DNA from: Cryptomeria japonica
Taxonomy: Eukaryota > Streptophyta > Pinopsida > Cupressales > Cupressaceae
Direction: 5' to 3'
DNA length: 64,000 nt
Assembly: GCF_030272615.1 (NCBI RefSeq)
Contig: NC_081413.1
Location: forward strand, 100,850,239 to 100,914,238
This document shows, piece after piece, positions 45,208 through 57,500 of this stretch. The notes under the pieces were generated by a model. The model searched no databases. It was not told the DNA's origin and worked only from the letters and a program-made list of their open reading frames with translations. Position numbers and translations under genes: made by a program. Numbering within the stretch: the first letter of the stretch is position 1; the number at the start of each line of letters is the position of its first letter.

Positions 45208-46051
45208 TGAACAACAAATTCAAAGGATATTTTTTGCATCTTTAACACTTTTCAAAGGCATACTTGGATGCCTAAGATATCATTGAATACATAATTTTCT
45301 ATTTAGATTCTCCAAAAATCTTGAAATAAAGATGTCATGTCCATTCATGAGTGAGGTGGACAACTATGGTGGTGATTACATTTGATATTGGACCCATTTA
45401 AAGAATACACCCTATTCTAGGCACTAGAAGAAGGAGTGGAAAATCATGTCATAATGGATGGGAAACGTATGAGTCAATGGAATAAAAGATGTGAATCATC
45501 GAAGTATTATAAGTCAAAGATGTCTTTGCAATTTTTTTTTATAGGTTTGAGGATTTATTGATTGAACCAATGTGATGTCCATGTAAAATCATTTATTGTA
45601 TTCACTATTCTTGAAATATGCTCTTTTAAGGAAGGCATGTGGTTTTTGCAATGTGATACCATGATTTTTCGTAAAACCATTTTTGGGTTTGGCCTATCTC
45701 TTTACTTATGTATTACATAAGTGAGATAGTGGTTTGGTATGATGTTTTACAGGTACACAAGTGCTATAAGAATGCTAACAAAGTGAAGAGAGGAAATGTG
45801 TTGATATTGTACATCTATATTTTTTGAAGACTACTATATACTTGTCCTCTTTCTTTGGTGGATTTTTTTTTTCCAGAAGGGTTTCTCCATGTGCATTATT
45901 ATTTGTATGGTTACTAATATTAATCTTGTTGCCAATTTATGCTTCCACAAATAATTTATTATGGTAATCCAATTTTATTAAGAAAATAATTTCATATTAG
46001 CATACACTTTGAGAAGTCTTTATTGCATCTATTTCATATTGTTTCTTAGTA
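45208..46051 (+). repeat. RLC-3 3' LTR
   Basis: Pairs with 26094-29083 after removal of insertions. It ends TTCTTAGTA where the left copy has TTCTTAACA, then GATTT. The start is approximate because the first 60 bases align poorly. Confidence 0.75.
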
Positions 46052-46324
46052 GATTTGGGACACTAAAAATATAAATATTTGCATCTAGATGACTTGCAAA
46101 CTTACTTTCTATCTACCAACACTTGCTCATCTCCACGAGTTGGTCATTTAAAGGGATTCATTGAGGACATGAACCTTCTCAATTCAAAAATCTCCCTAAA
46201 GGATTTTTAAATATTTCCTGCCCTTACACATCATTAAAGAGCAAGTACTAGAGACAACTAGATCCAAGAACTATTTTCCTAACTAGATCAATATCACACA
46301 CCAAATATTAGATTCATATGCCAC

Positions 46325-47176
46325 TATAGACACCCAAAATTGTCCTAACCCAATTAAATAAACATTTTTATTCATTTATTTTATTCATTAACCTCTTCTT
46401 TTCTAAATTAAATAAATATTTATTATTTAGTTAATCCCACCTCATTCCTAAATTAAAAAAATATTTTTACTTAATTTATCCCTTGTTCCTCTATTAATTA
46501 AATAAATATTTTTTATTTATTTTCATTTATTATTATTTTTGTGTTTAATCCTAGCCTTCAAACTTGTTCACATGGACCATAATACAAATTCGTAGGCAAG
46601 TGACAAGTGTCAATTCCTCTTAACTACTCTTTCTCTTTCTTTATCTCCACATTACAACATGTCTCTCTAAATTACCTACTCCTCAATATTAGCCCTTCAT
46701 TTCAAATTAACCTCTTAATCTTATTCACTCTTGCCTACCACTCAATCTCATCCCTTTATCTTTACCTAACATTCAATCCTAATGTCTCTTTTAACTATGT
46801 GATCATGGCCATGAATATTTTAACCTCTTAATCTAAGCCCTTGAATTCTATAAAAGAGATTTCTTTCTTCCATTTTGATCAATAAAGCAATCATCGAGAG
46901 TACTTACACTCTACCAAAATCATTCTAGGATCATACATCATCACTTCATCAAGCCACCACACTCCATTTTACCTCTTGTACATGTGCTACATAGATGAGA
47001 GCAACCATCATCAATACAAGATCTTGGAGGATATGAGGACAATGGAGATAATCCTACCATGTGTGTGAAGGTATACTTGTTTGTTTATGCTATTTGCATG
47101 CATAGTAGCTCTCCATTGATTGTTTGTTGAATTAGTTTGTAGATCTAGGGTAGTGATTGGATCTTTAGGGTTTACA
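46325..47176 (+). repeat. RLG-8 5' LTR
   Basis: Starts TATAGACACCC (TG changed to TA) and ends TTTACA by comparison with the right LTR. The first 230 bases are AT-rich AATTAAATAAATATTT-type repeats. TATAAAA lies at 46849-46855, followed by the CCATTTTGATCAA block. Confidence 0.75.
46849..46855 (+). promoter_or_regulatory. TATA box in RLG-8 5' LTR
   Basis: CTATAAAAGAG is kept in the right LTR at 59973-59979, both about 15-20 bases before CCATTTTGATCAA. Confidence 0.65.
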
Positions 47177-49042
47177 AATCAGATTTTTGAAATTTAAAAT
47201 GTGTTGGAAAGTTGGTTCAATGCTCTATCCCATGGTCTAATTTATTTTTCTTATATTACATCAAAAAATGGTTAAATCCACCCCATCTTTTCAAAACTTC
47301 ATTTTCTCATAGCTTTCTCATATGAAATCATCTCATAGTGAGTTTTTTTTTTCAAATCTATAAGAAAACCATAAGAAATTAACTTATGTATAACATTTAT
47401 TTTCTTTGATCATTATTGTTGGCATGTTTTACCACACATTATTTGAGGATGTTGGAGGCTAGCTTGGACCTCATGATATTGGATCAAGGGGTTTCAAGCA
47501 TAAATGGAAAACATTAATTCCAGGTGTGATTGTTTTAAATCCTCTCATTTACATTCTAAAAGTGATTATAGTTTCCTTCATTTATCATAATCATTTCTTT
47601 CTTTTTATCAACTTGCTTGGTGTATCTTCTACATATTGAAAAGGGGCTTAAAATTGATCGTACATATTTAGATTTGGACTTAAAAAATGGACAAGTGTAT
47701 TTTCATGCCCAAGATCATTTGTGTATGGTCTCCTCTAGGATCTCAGTGGTAACCTTGAGTGATTAGAAATAAGTGATCATGTTTTCTAATTTAGGAGGCT
47801 CACCTAGAGAAGTGATCACTTTAGGGGATAATATCAACTCCCATGTTCTGATGGAGTATAAATAGCAAAGGTGAATCAAAAGACACACCTCTTGAAATTG
47901 AAATATTATAAAGCTAGGCTAAACCTCTAAAAAAATTATACCTTAGAGAAGTGAAGGTGGAGAGAGAGTTACCCTCTCTTCCCATCTATTTGGTGGAATT
48001 TCTCTTTCATTTCATAGACTTTGGTCTCATGTATCCTTGTGGTATATAGAGGATACCCCTATTTAAGCTCGTCAAACCTATAGTTGAACCTTTTCACCAT
48101 GTATTCAAGGATTGATACTCCCACTCGAGTAGGCTTTTCTTGAATTTTTAGACCACCTTCCCCACTTGAAACCAAAAGGGCACACATAATCCAAATGGAT
48201 CCATAAGATCTTGTTTTTTACATTTCTTTCTTATGTGTTTTCATATTTAATAAAAAATCTTAAAAAATCATAAAAATAAAAAAACCTAAAAAAATCAAAA
48301 TATATCAAAAAATATCTTTTGCCTAAACATGTCCCAAAACTGTCACCAAACCTCTTATTACCAAACAAACACCATCCCTATTTTGCTATCACAAATAGAG
48401 ATATTAGCTCTATAATTATAATGCTTGGAACATGTTGCCCCCATATTTGGCATACCTTTAAAATTGAACTTCAAATCAGCCTCAGTGTCGAGTAAAGATC
48501 CAATAGGTGTCTATGCATAAGTAATGAGGACGTTGTCCAAGGTCATTGCCAGTCAAAATATGAAAAATGAAAGAATTTTGAAAATTACCATAAATTGAGG
48601 AAAATCAGTTGACAGTCGGGATCTAAGCATCATTTTGTATCACGTGGCCAACTTTCACTTGAACCCAGTTCATATTTTATTGTATGATAATCCTTCAATT
48701 TTTGGTGTTTGTTGCCTAGAAATGATTAAAATCTCTCATTTTATGATTCGTCATGAGGATTAAATGATTTAGTTGGCTCATTTCCCTACCATCAACGTGT
48801 GTTTTAAATTTCAAGACTTAAATCCCTACCATTTGGAAGATATGGTCATTTTTCTCAAGCCTGAGCATTAAATTTAAAATATTTAAATTATTTTTCAAAT
48901 AAATAATTTAATATTTTAGATTATTTTAATATTGTGGCCATCTGAGGGAAAAAGTTGTCTAGAATGTCATTTTAATCTCTCCTTTATTCTTCTCTGTGGT
49001 CGATGGTTTCTGGAAGTCAAGGTCATAATGTTTGAAAGAAAT
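47177..49042 (+). other. RLG-8 leader, first part, no gene recognised
   Basis: AT-rich DNA without domains or convincing ORFs. Around 48240-48310 it is an A-rich run of AAAAATC-type repeats. A PBS was looked for just after 47176 and not found. Confidence 0.5.
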
Positions 49043-49281
49043 GGTTAAAGATGCTCCATTTTCGAGCATTTTTAACCCAGAACCATAACCTTTGCAAGAA
49101 AACAAAAGAAAAATGGTTAGAAATGCTCCACTTTGGAGCATTCTTAACCCACATTTATAACCTCTCACAAAAAGGTTAGGAATGCTCCAAAACAGAGCAT
49201 CTCTAACCTCATTTCCTAACCTTGTGGGCCCACTTTTTGTCAAGAAGGTTAGAAATGCTCCATTCTGGAGCATTCTTAACC
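49043..49281. repeat. Four 35-nt hairpins in tandem in the RLG-8 leader
   Basis: At 49043-49077, 49115-49149, 49174-49208 and 49247-49281 the sequence reads GGTTAGAAATGCTC...GAGCATTCTTAACC with 3-7-base loops. Each is exactly 35 nt, with arms of 14-16 bases and at most two mismatches. Units start 72, 59 and 73 bases apart, and each spacer contains another TAACC. The constant length and shared stem indicate amplification of one hairpin unit. Confidence 0.85.
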
Positions 49282-49639
49282 TCTTCCATAAAAATTTTTA
49301 AAAAAGGAAGAAAGAGCTTCAAACTCTAGGTTATGAATGTTCGTTGGATGTAATGAAAAGAAAGTGATTTTCATCTGGTGGTTGCAATGATGGCAGAATA
49401 CACACATAATGTATTTCACTAGATTTTGGAAATTTTCAAGTGTTTGCAATTGGTAAGGTTAATGAAATCTTTTGTAACTTTTGACTCCATCATCCCAACC
49501 TGTGTAAAATGGGAACTTTGGAACACGACATTGACACTCATCACAACATAAAGGATAGTAAGATTTTATCATCTCATACTGACAATTATTGTTGTAGATG
49601 TATGCGAAATATGAAGGCATTGACAAGGCATTTGAACCA

Positions 49640-50465
49640 TCTGATGAAATGTCTCAAAGTGATGGAAATTCATGGAATAGAACGATAGGTTTGTTGAAGA
49701 GTTTTTGAAAACATTAAAGTAGATGCAATTGGCAAATGTTAAGCCAAATTTTCCCACACCTTCGCTAATTCCTTACCTATGCAAAACGGGAGCTTCGAAC
49801 TAGGTTGAAGATACATCGATTTTTGTCAAACATTGGAGTTTGATACGCATGTAAATCGTGGAAGCAAAAAGAAATATACCATGATATGTTTGGGTAGACT
49901 TGTGTACAAAGCAAGGAGCATACTTATGGCATGCAAAGTGTCTGATAAAATGCCTTAAAGAGATGTTATCTCATCACGGTGAGCAAAGACTGCATAATGA
50001 ACACCAAATGGACTTAGCAAGGAATCTCTTCATTGTTCTTCACGAACTTATGTCGTACAACACTATGCTGTTGATTTGCAACTTCATTAGCCTTCGAAAT
50101 ACAAAGATCAAGACGGTAAGGAAAGCGATGACTAATGAATTCTATATGGAACTTGCACGGGCAATGAACTGTTTGATAAAATGCCTTAAAGAAACATAGT
50201 TTCAATAAATATACATTGCGGTTAAAACACATGTGCATTGCAGAGTATAATCACGACAGGCAAACTATCTAACAAATTGCATTGAAGAAGGTATTAAGCT
50301 ACATATTATACTCTTGCCAGCGAACCAAGATGAAAGTCGTTTAAGCATAAAGGATGGAGGAATTACGACAGATGTTGTAGTTGCATTTGTTTTGGTAAAC
50401 ATGCATGCATCGTGGAGCATAGACAACTTGTGAAATGCTTGACATAATGCCTTAAAAGAATGTGG
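49640..50465. repeat. Diverged repeats around a TGATAAAATGCCTTAAAGA motif
   Basis: Copies or variants at 49942-49965, 50173-50195, 50269-50293 and 50439-50462, with a weaker one near 49640, each preceded by a TGCA/GGGCAA-like block. Spacing is irregular (about 231, 96, 170). No ORF spans them. Confidence 0.55.
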
Positions 50466-50752
50466 TCTTGTTTACTGCAAAAATCATAGGGTATGTAATG
50501 GGCAGATCTAGAGACGAGTCTGATAACTTTTTATCATCATAGTCTTTGTCAGGCCAATAATGGAGGTACTATTATGATGCATGAGCAGCTATTGAAGCAT
50601 AATTAGAGCATGATTTATGTCACAGTTTATAATTGGAAATGTCCAGATATTTGAAGACTTTCAATACAAAGACAGAGTATAAAAACTGTTTTGGCAAAGT
50701 TGCGAATATTCATTAAAATAGAGCTGAGTGAGCATTATTTTTATTTGTCATA

Positions 50753-53700
50753 ATGAAATATAAGTTTCATAGTCCCGATTATGCTCCCATTCTCAAATGT
50801 TCACTTTCAAATATTGGGGATACCAAGTTGTAAAATGTGAGTCTTTCAGATTTATGGAAATCAATGGAAAGGAAAGATAAGACTTTGGCAGCTCAGAGGT
50901 TATTAAATAATGGATTAGCTCACGCAGAAGGATACCCCACATCAGTGCAATGTTCGAAATCAGTTTTGGAATGCATGAAAGAATTTAATCCAGATACAAA
51001 AGAAATTAGGATAGCAGAAGGTAACGTGGTCCCTAAACTTGATCCAGTCTTCATTGCCATAACTTTCAGGATACCTTTCAGAGATCAGTTCACGGAGGTA
51101 AACAAGGAATATGTAGAAAATTATTTTATCAAAAATGAAACCCAGTGTTTGAATAACATAGCCAGAAAGTGGTTAGCAAAACCAAGGAAAGGAAAAACAC
51201 AACTTCCTAAAATAATTCACAGGTCTCTGCTGATGGAAGATATTGCTAATATGGTTATCTTCTTGAACCGGGTCATAGGAAATGAGGACTCAAATGACTT
51301 GGAGGGGTGGATGTTCTTGTTCATTAATATCATCTGTGAGGGCATACAATTTATTAATTGGGTTGAGATTATTAGCAATAATTTTTGCGATCAATTACTC
51401 AAACTGAAGGACAATTATAACTACATGACATCATACCTCTTTTATGCCATTGTTGGAATGAAGAAATGGCCAAGATTGAATGCTGGAGGCATTTACGATG
51501 ATGCAACTTAGATTTACAATTATCATCCACAATTACAGTTGGAGGAAAGTTATCATCACTTTAGGAGGATTAATGATGCTTTCACTACGTTGATAGTAAG
51601 AGAGCTGCAAGGTAATATTGGACTCAAAATATCCTCAGAAGCAACAACTTTGATTCAGAAATATGGTAGTTACTTTATACAGTTTCTGAAGTTCACATAC
51701 ATTCAGATAGGAGGTTATGATGGCCACCCTCTCATGTTGCCAAGGTTTGTTGTAGATAAGTTGATCCTCATTGAGGTATGCTGACAGATTGCACAAGTCA
51801 ACAAAATTTGTTGGAACAAAAGAAAGGGTATCATTTGTTTTCCCATTGGACTTGGTTATTATAGATGTGAGAGATATTCAGATGCTCTAAGTATCGAGAG
51901 ATCTATAGAAAAGATTCACTTGTATCCTTGTAAAATGAGATTTCCCTTTGATAGCAAAGGATATGCTATAGGAGAGTTAGAGCTTGGTGCCGGATTTGAA
52001 CACTTTCCTGATATAGAGGATTTTTGGCAAGACTGTGAAGATGATTTTGAAGTGCGGAAAAGGGACTAGATGATATTTTCTATCAAACAGATAATTGACT
52101 ATAGAATTGAAATAAATGTGAATGGCATTGAGGATGATGAATCTAATTTGATTGATGGTTTTTACTTTGAAAGGATTCAACTTCTTCCACTTCCACCCAT
52201 CAATTGGTCAATTTTAGAAATAAGAAGTATTCAAGAAAAATCGGCTTATGTGGTTCGAAGGACCCTTGAATGGGTTAAAAGTAAGATGATTGAGTCTATG
52301 ACAACTAGACCTTCAAATAAAGATAATTACTCAAAGGATAGAAATGGAGCACAAGGAAGTTCTTCCATTCCAGCTAATTTGCAAAGATCAAACCCGAGGA
52401 CAAGTCCACACCAAAATATTTCCAAAGGAGTTGATGATGGAGAAGATCTAGAAAAAGGGAAGGATCTTGCAAAGACATGTGTGTCATTAAGAAAAAGAGA
52501 TCAATGACAAAAGGAAAGACAACAAATCTTGTCTAGGATCTTGAAGATGAATTAGAAAGTGTTTCACCTCAACATCCTCCCTATGTTGAAAGCCAACAAT
52601 TTCCTTCCATCTCACCATCTATCATTATTTCATCACCCCAACATGATGACTTTGCCATTCATGAGGAAGTTGAGATGAATGATGCTCATGCTGAAATTCA
52701 ATCTTCGCTCTTCCCAAATAATTTAACATCTTTAACCTCTGCATATGTGAACAATCAAGAATCATTGCCATCATCTTCATCATTCTGGTTACAACAGAGT
52801 TTGCAGAATAAGAAGAAGACTGTTCAACTAATAGCTCCTAGTTTCGATGCAGTTGCAAATGTACTTCACAGGACAACCAAACCCAAGAAAATCAAAGTAG
52901 CATCTAGATTGGAAATTAATCCAACATCAGGAAATCTATGTGTTGAAGTAGCTCAACCCATTGTTGAAAAAGATCTAAGTGAAGCTAATGATGCCAATTT
53001 TAGCATGACACGGGTGGACTTAGGTCCTACAACACACGAGGGAGTTGTCCATAATTTTCAAATTTCAGCAGCTATTCTTGTTGACAAAGCAAATAAGGAT
53101 AAGGAAACAAAGGATCAACTAAAGCAGCAAATTCAGGTTCTTTCATCCTACATCAATTCTATCGTGGATTCTTTAGATACACATTTGGAGTCAGCCTCAA
53201 CTTCAACATTAGTGCACACTAGAGGAATTATTGAGAATAAGGTGATGGAAGATATACACAAATGAAGGAAACAAAGTAGGATGTTAGAAGAGTGGATTAA
53301 TCAAATGAAGTCGGAAACACAAGACTTCATTGAGAAGGCCAAGGATGTTCACATAAAGTTGGATGCACGAGAACAAGAAATTGCAACGAAATTGAAGAAT
53401 GTCAAAGAACAAGAAATGTCTTGGCATGATACTTTGAAAGAATTCCAAAGGATAACAAAAACAGATATGAATGTACTCATTGCTGAAAAGATCTTCTCTC
53501 ATAAAGAAGAAAATCAATTTGATACATGGTGCAAGAGTATAAGTTGGAAATTGGAGAATATCGGGCAATGCTTGGATGAGTATAAAAAACTCTTGATAGC
53601 TTGTGAACAAACAAAGATGAAGATAATAGAAGATACAATCAATATCATTGGTGATGTATCAGTAAAAGAGCAATTTCAGCGAATGGACAGTCAACTTATC

Positions 53701-53964
53701 TTAAGCAAGTTTCAGGACAAAATTAATATTGAATTAGCAGATGCACAGGTGTCAGATGCAAATAGAATGAAGAGGCTCAGTGTTGTTTCAGTTGCCTTAG
53801 ATGCTTGTGACATGCCCTCACATTATCAGAATTTGGTTAATATTCAGGATGGCCAAGCAACTGCCAAACTAAAAATGGATAATGTGATCATTCCCAAGTA
53901 CAAGTTCATGGTAGACGCACTCAAAGCATACAAGTCATTCAAGGCCAAAACACTAATTCAATAG
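50753..53964 (+). pseudogene. RLG-8 giant ORF (~1,070 codons), unknown function
   Basis: The likely start is ATG 50753 (MKYKFHSPDYAPILKC). One frame runs to 52507 with TAA 50831, TAG 51509, TGA 51782 and TAG 52067. A one-base shift in an A-rich stretch near 52500 moves to the frame used to 53964 (TAG 52534, TGA 53263). The N-terminal third looks globular (PVFIAITFRIPFRDQFTEVN, ARKWLAKPRKGKTQLPKIIH, EGWMFLFINIICEGIQFINW, MTSYLFYAIVGMKKWPRLN). The middle (52260-52900) is Ser/Pro/Gln-rich. The last 350 residues are helical, coiled-coil-like (LDAREQEIATKLKNVKEQEM). I know no matching domain. It lies 5' of the gag relic, where Ogre-type Tat elements carry an extra ORF1. Far better preserved than the gag downstream. 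Confidence 0.65.
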
Positions 53965-54909
53965 AGACAAACAATCAGCTAGCATGCTTTTTCGTGATAT
54001 CGAAAAGTAACACCATGTTCATATATTTGTATATTCTCTTTTGTTATGTGTTGCTTGGTTAGTCTTGAGTTTATTTCTGGTTTCATTGTATAAGTTGTGA
54101 TTTTCTATCTCATAGAGTCAAGGTTAATAGGTTGGCTTTTTCTGCGCATAAATATGCTAGTTATTAACTCATTGTAATTCGTGCAAAAATGAGTTAGTTT
54201 TTAACTCAGAATCAAAGTTGGTTATGAGGTAGTTATTTTGAGAGGCTATAAATATTAAAAATATAGATGGAAGAAGGACTTTTTGGATTTTGTGAGTTTG
54301 GGATAGCTAATTTTTTTGAATTGTATTATTTCATCATTTTTGAATACAAGGTAGATTGGGAGTGCTTCCATGATTGTTAAGTGTTCATTTGCTTGATGTT
54401 ATGCAATTATTGTGTGATATTGAAATAACAAGCTTGCAAATTACTTTCCCAAGTTCATGAAGACAATGGTCATGTAATGTTATAGATTTCATTGGTATCT
54501 CTCAAATATATAGGCGTTATGCAAACTTAATGTTTTATTTCACTCTCCTCTCATGTGTAGTCTAGAGTTGATAGTGATAAGTTTAAAAGCCAGTGTAATC
54601 TAAATGGAAATCGTATGTTTGTTGTGTAGATTTTCTTAAACTCCATTCATAGTTATTGTTCATTTTCTTTTCAAAGTTAATTATACGTGAAAATACAAAT
54701 ACCCCTATCATACGAGGGAGGTGCTCCTCTCAAACGCAGAGGAAGGTCGTGTTTCAATGAATGATCTATCCAACTGTTGGGAACTTTTTGTCACTCTTCC
54801 ATTGGGCAGATAGTAGAATATGTTGAAGTGACAAATCTATTTACTAACAGAATAATAACTTGAAAATATAAAAAATTAGCAAACCAAAACCTCCACATCA
54901 CCAATATAC
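53965..54909 (+). other. RLG-8 spacer between giant ORF and gag relic
   Basis: No coding sequence recognised. CTATAAATATT at about 54247-54257, about 660 bases before the gag relic, could serve as a TATA box for a separate transcript, but nothing else supports that. Confidence 0.4.
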
Positions 54910-57500
54910 TTGCAATTCACAAATTCTTTCTACCAACAACCCAACATACTGCCTCCTATCTCACAAACAAATACCTTCTACACAAACACATTACCTAACC
55001 TTTCCCCCACATCCATTCCTCAAAACAACATTCTACCCAACCAACAATTCACATGCACACCTAACACTTCAAACAACAAAGTCAATACCCAAAGGACAAT
55101 GTCAAAACTAGCTAATTAGACACATAGAAAATTTAAACCTTTGGGAGAGCTGATGGAATCAACCTTGCAAAAACTTATTTCCAACAAACTTATGACGCTT
55201 CTTGAAGCTAGACCTTTTGAACCTAAGATTAAACCTACACGGTAGAAAAATTAAAATTTTTATGAGTATCATCAAAACAAATGACATAAAACTTCCAATT
55301 ACTCAAGATTGAAAAACCTCATTTAGGACCTTATCGATCAAGGTGACATTACTATTGAGTAACATCTTAATAATTTGCCTAATGAGGAATTAGGCATATG
55401 TCAAGATATTGATTCCAAGCATGATCAAAATCATCGACCTATGTCTAGCAATGGCTCATCCCAAAATAATCACACCAATATCACTACCTCCCACAAATAA
55501 ATTGGCCCACAAGTAGCCTCAATTTATCCTGCCATTCCTTCATCTCCTAAAGCTTTACAACAAAAATCCCCACCATCTCCATCAAAAAATGAATTCAATA
55601 ATTAACTAATGCCACCATACTCTCCATCTCCAATCAAACCCACTCAAGAGAGCCCCATTCAATACCTAGTCCTATCGTGTCAAAACATGGATTCCATCCA
55701 AGAATCCTCCATGCATATCCAAACTCATACCCCATGTCAAGAGGGTAATCCAAAGAACAAAGAAACAAGTCCTAAAATGAATCAAGATAAAGGTCCTAAA
55801 GCCTTCCCATTCCATCCAATTGTGACCAAGACCCCATCTCCCTAGAATCCCTAGATGTTACAATTGTCCCTTTTCATTCCATCCAAGATAATTCCCTTCC
55901 ATCTCAAGAGAAAATTATCCTTCCAATACCCATTCTCATAATCCAATTCCTAAACAAGATCATAATATCCTTTCCATCCTTTCCAATGATCATATTCAAA
56001 ATCAAGAGCAAAGTACCTTTTCCACTCCATCCAATGACCCTCTTCCATGTCAATATCAAAGTATCCTTTCATCTCCTTGTCATAATTTTCCATATCCATA
56101 TCAAGATCCCAACATCCCTCCTAATTCTTCTCATGATCCCAATCCTCCTCACGATCCCACCACCCCTATCCAAGCTATTCATGAACCACTTACTTATCAA
56201 CTTGGTTCCTCTGCTTTCATCCAATTTGGTTTACTTCACGATCTTATCATAAATTCCATACCATATCCTCCTCAAAATGGATTTGCATCTTGTTTCAAAA
56301 GTAACAAGCATCCCATTACTAAAAATATTTGTCAAAGCATGCATTATCAAGGAAAAGGGTTAGGCATCCATCAACAAGGTATATTGCAACACCTTGATAT
56401 AAAACCAAATCCAAATTATCATGGCATTTTCTACATATCTCATTCTCAAGATGTTGGTATCCCTACCAAATCCCACATTTCTTCATCTAAACCCAAACAC
56501 ATGCATTCCTCATCCTCTAAATTTGTTTTGGGTTCTTATATCCTAAAATTAAAGCCTTCATCCCTTCCATCCATCTTAGGTCCTTATATCCATCCATCCA
56601 CTATCAATATCACCCCTAACTCACAATCCACTTACCCTAACATAAATCAAGGTCAACAAAGGTACACACCCTTGAGAACATTACAACCATATATTTACAT
56701 CAACCCATCGAAGAGACCTCCATATCACTCCTATCCATACATGAATCCCATTTATATTGGAAGCAATTTGAATGGCAAGCTTAAAATCAATGTGTCTAAA
56801 AATCCACATGCATCCAAATATCAACATGTCCCATTTAAAAGACATATAAAAATAGAGCAATATTTAATCCAAAAGCAAAAAGAATTATCCAAAAGGCCAT
56901 AAAGGCCTGGATTAAGAAAAAAGAAAAATCAAAAGCCACATGGATTTCCAAGTTACTCATAGAAGCAATACATTCAAAAAACCAAAAAGAAAAGAAAAAT
57001 AAAAAGCTATGTGGATTCCCAATTTGCTCATAGAAGAATTTATACTTAAAGAAAAATCAAAATTGGCATCCAAGCTTGCTATTCCAAAGGATTCTTTCAC
57101 CCCTCTGTCTAAATATCTGTCATTTTTCAAATATATTTTGGGCCCCTATGTCCCAAAATACACTATCTTAAATCCTCCATCATCTCCTTCATCCATTTTG
57201 AGTCCTTATGTTCCAAAATCCGCATCCACTTCTCCATCAAAATCTCAAAATCCAAAATCCAGTTTTCCTCCATCACTTCACCACCCTTCAAGGTGTGTGC
57301 CAAACTTGATCTTTATAACATTTCCATCTACCCCTATACAAATATTCCAACACCTCATCCATTATCCGACACCTATTTTCTACCCTTCCATCCCTCTTAT
57401 TCAATCCTTTCCATAAATCCTTACCCCATTTCACCTTATCATCCATATCATCTCCCTTTACCATCACCCTACCAATGTTTTTGAGCATACCCTTAATAGC
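54910..57500 (+). pseudogene. RLG-8 gag C-terminus and G-patch relic
   Basis: Starting with a Pro/Asn/Thr-rich tract, the region reads FYEYHQNK (stop) HKTSN then SRLKNLI at about 55255-55320, a decayed form of the CX2H zinc knuckle of RLG-1, followed by DLIDQGDITIE. After 800 bases of Pro/Ser/Gln-rich linker a G-patch-like motif appears, MHYQGKGLGIHQQGILQHLD (56339-56398). Beyond it, ILGPYV-type repeats occur (VLGSYI, ILGPYI, ILGPYVPK, ILSPYVPK; 56525-57230). The protease expected between knuckle and G-patch is missing. Many stops and shifts. It ties RLG-8 to the Tat lineage. Confidence 0.65.
56920..57050. repeat. Tandem duplication of ~75 bp in RLG-8
   Basis: AGAAAAATCAAAAGCCACAT plus GGATTTCCAAGTTACTCATAG (56919-56961) recurs as AGAAAAATAAAAAGCTATGT plus GGATTCCCAATTTGCTCATAG (56992-57034). 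Confidence 0.7.

Larger units (their letters stand above)
26094..46051 (+). mobile_element. RLC-3: old Ty1/copia element hosting a nest of insertions
   Basis: Left LTR starts TGTTAGGATTGG at 26094 after GATTT (26089-26093). The right LTR ends TTAGTA at 46051 followed by GATTT (46052-46056). Between are PBS 29086-29097, gag start at 29210-29338, the rest of gag, protease, pre-integrase and integrase start at 43291-44700, and RNase H end at 44740-45130. Domains on either side of RLG-6 join after removing it. The two LTRs share blocks such as ATTATAAGTCAAAGATGTCT and TGTGATGTCCATG but are heavily diverged. The RT and most of integrase are deleted near 44700. Inserted within are a TRIM, a LINE, RLG-6 and, inside that, RLC-7. 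Confidence 0.82.

Noticed and set aside
46607-46831. ORF of 74 codons in the RLG-8 5' LTR
   Set aside because: It lies in the LTR upstream of the TATA box and is not kept in the right LTR.
48959-49273. - strand ORF of 104 codons
   Set aside because: It reads through the four hairpins; its repeats (MLQNGAFLT-like) are a by-product of the array.
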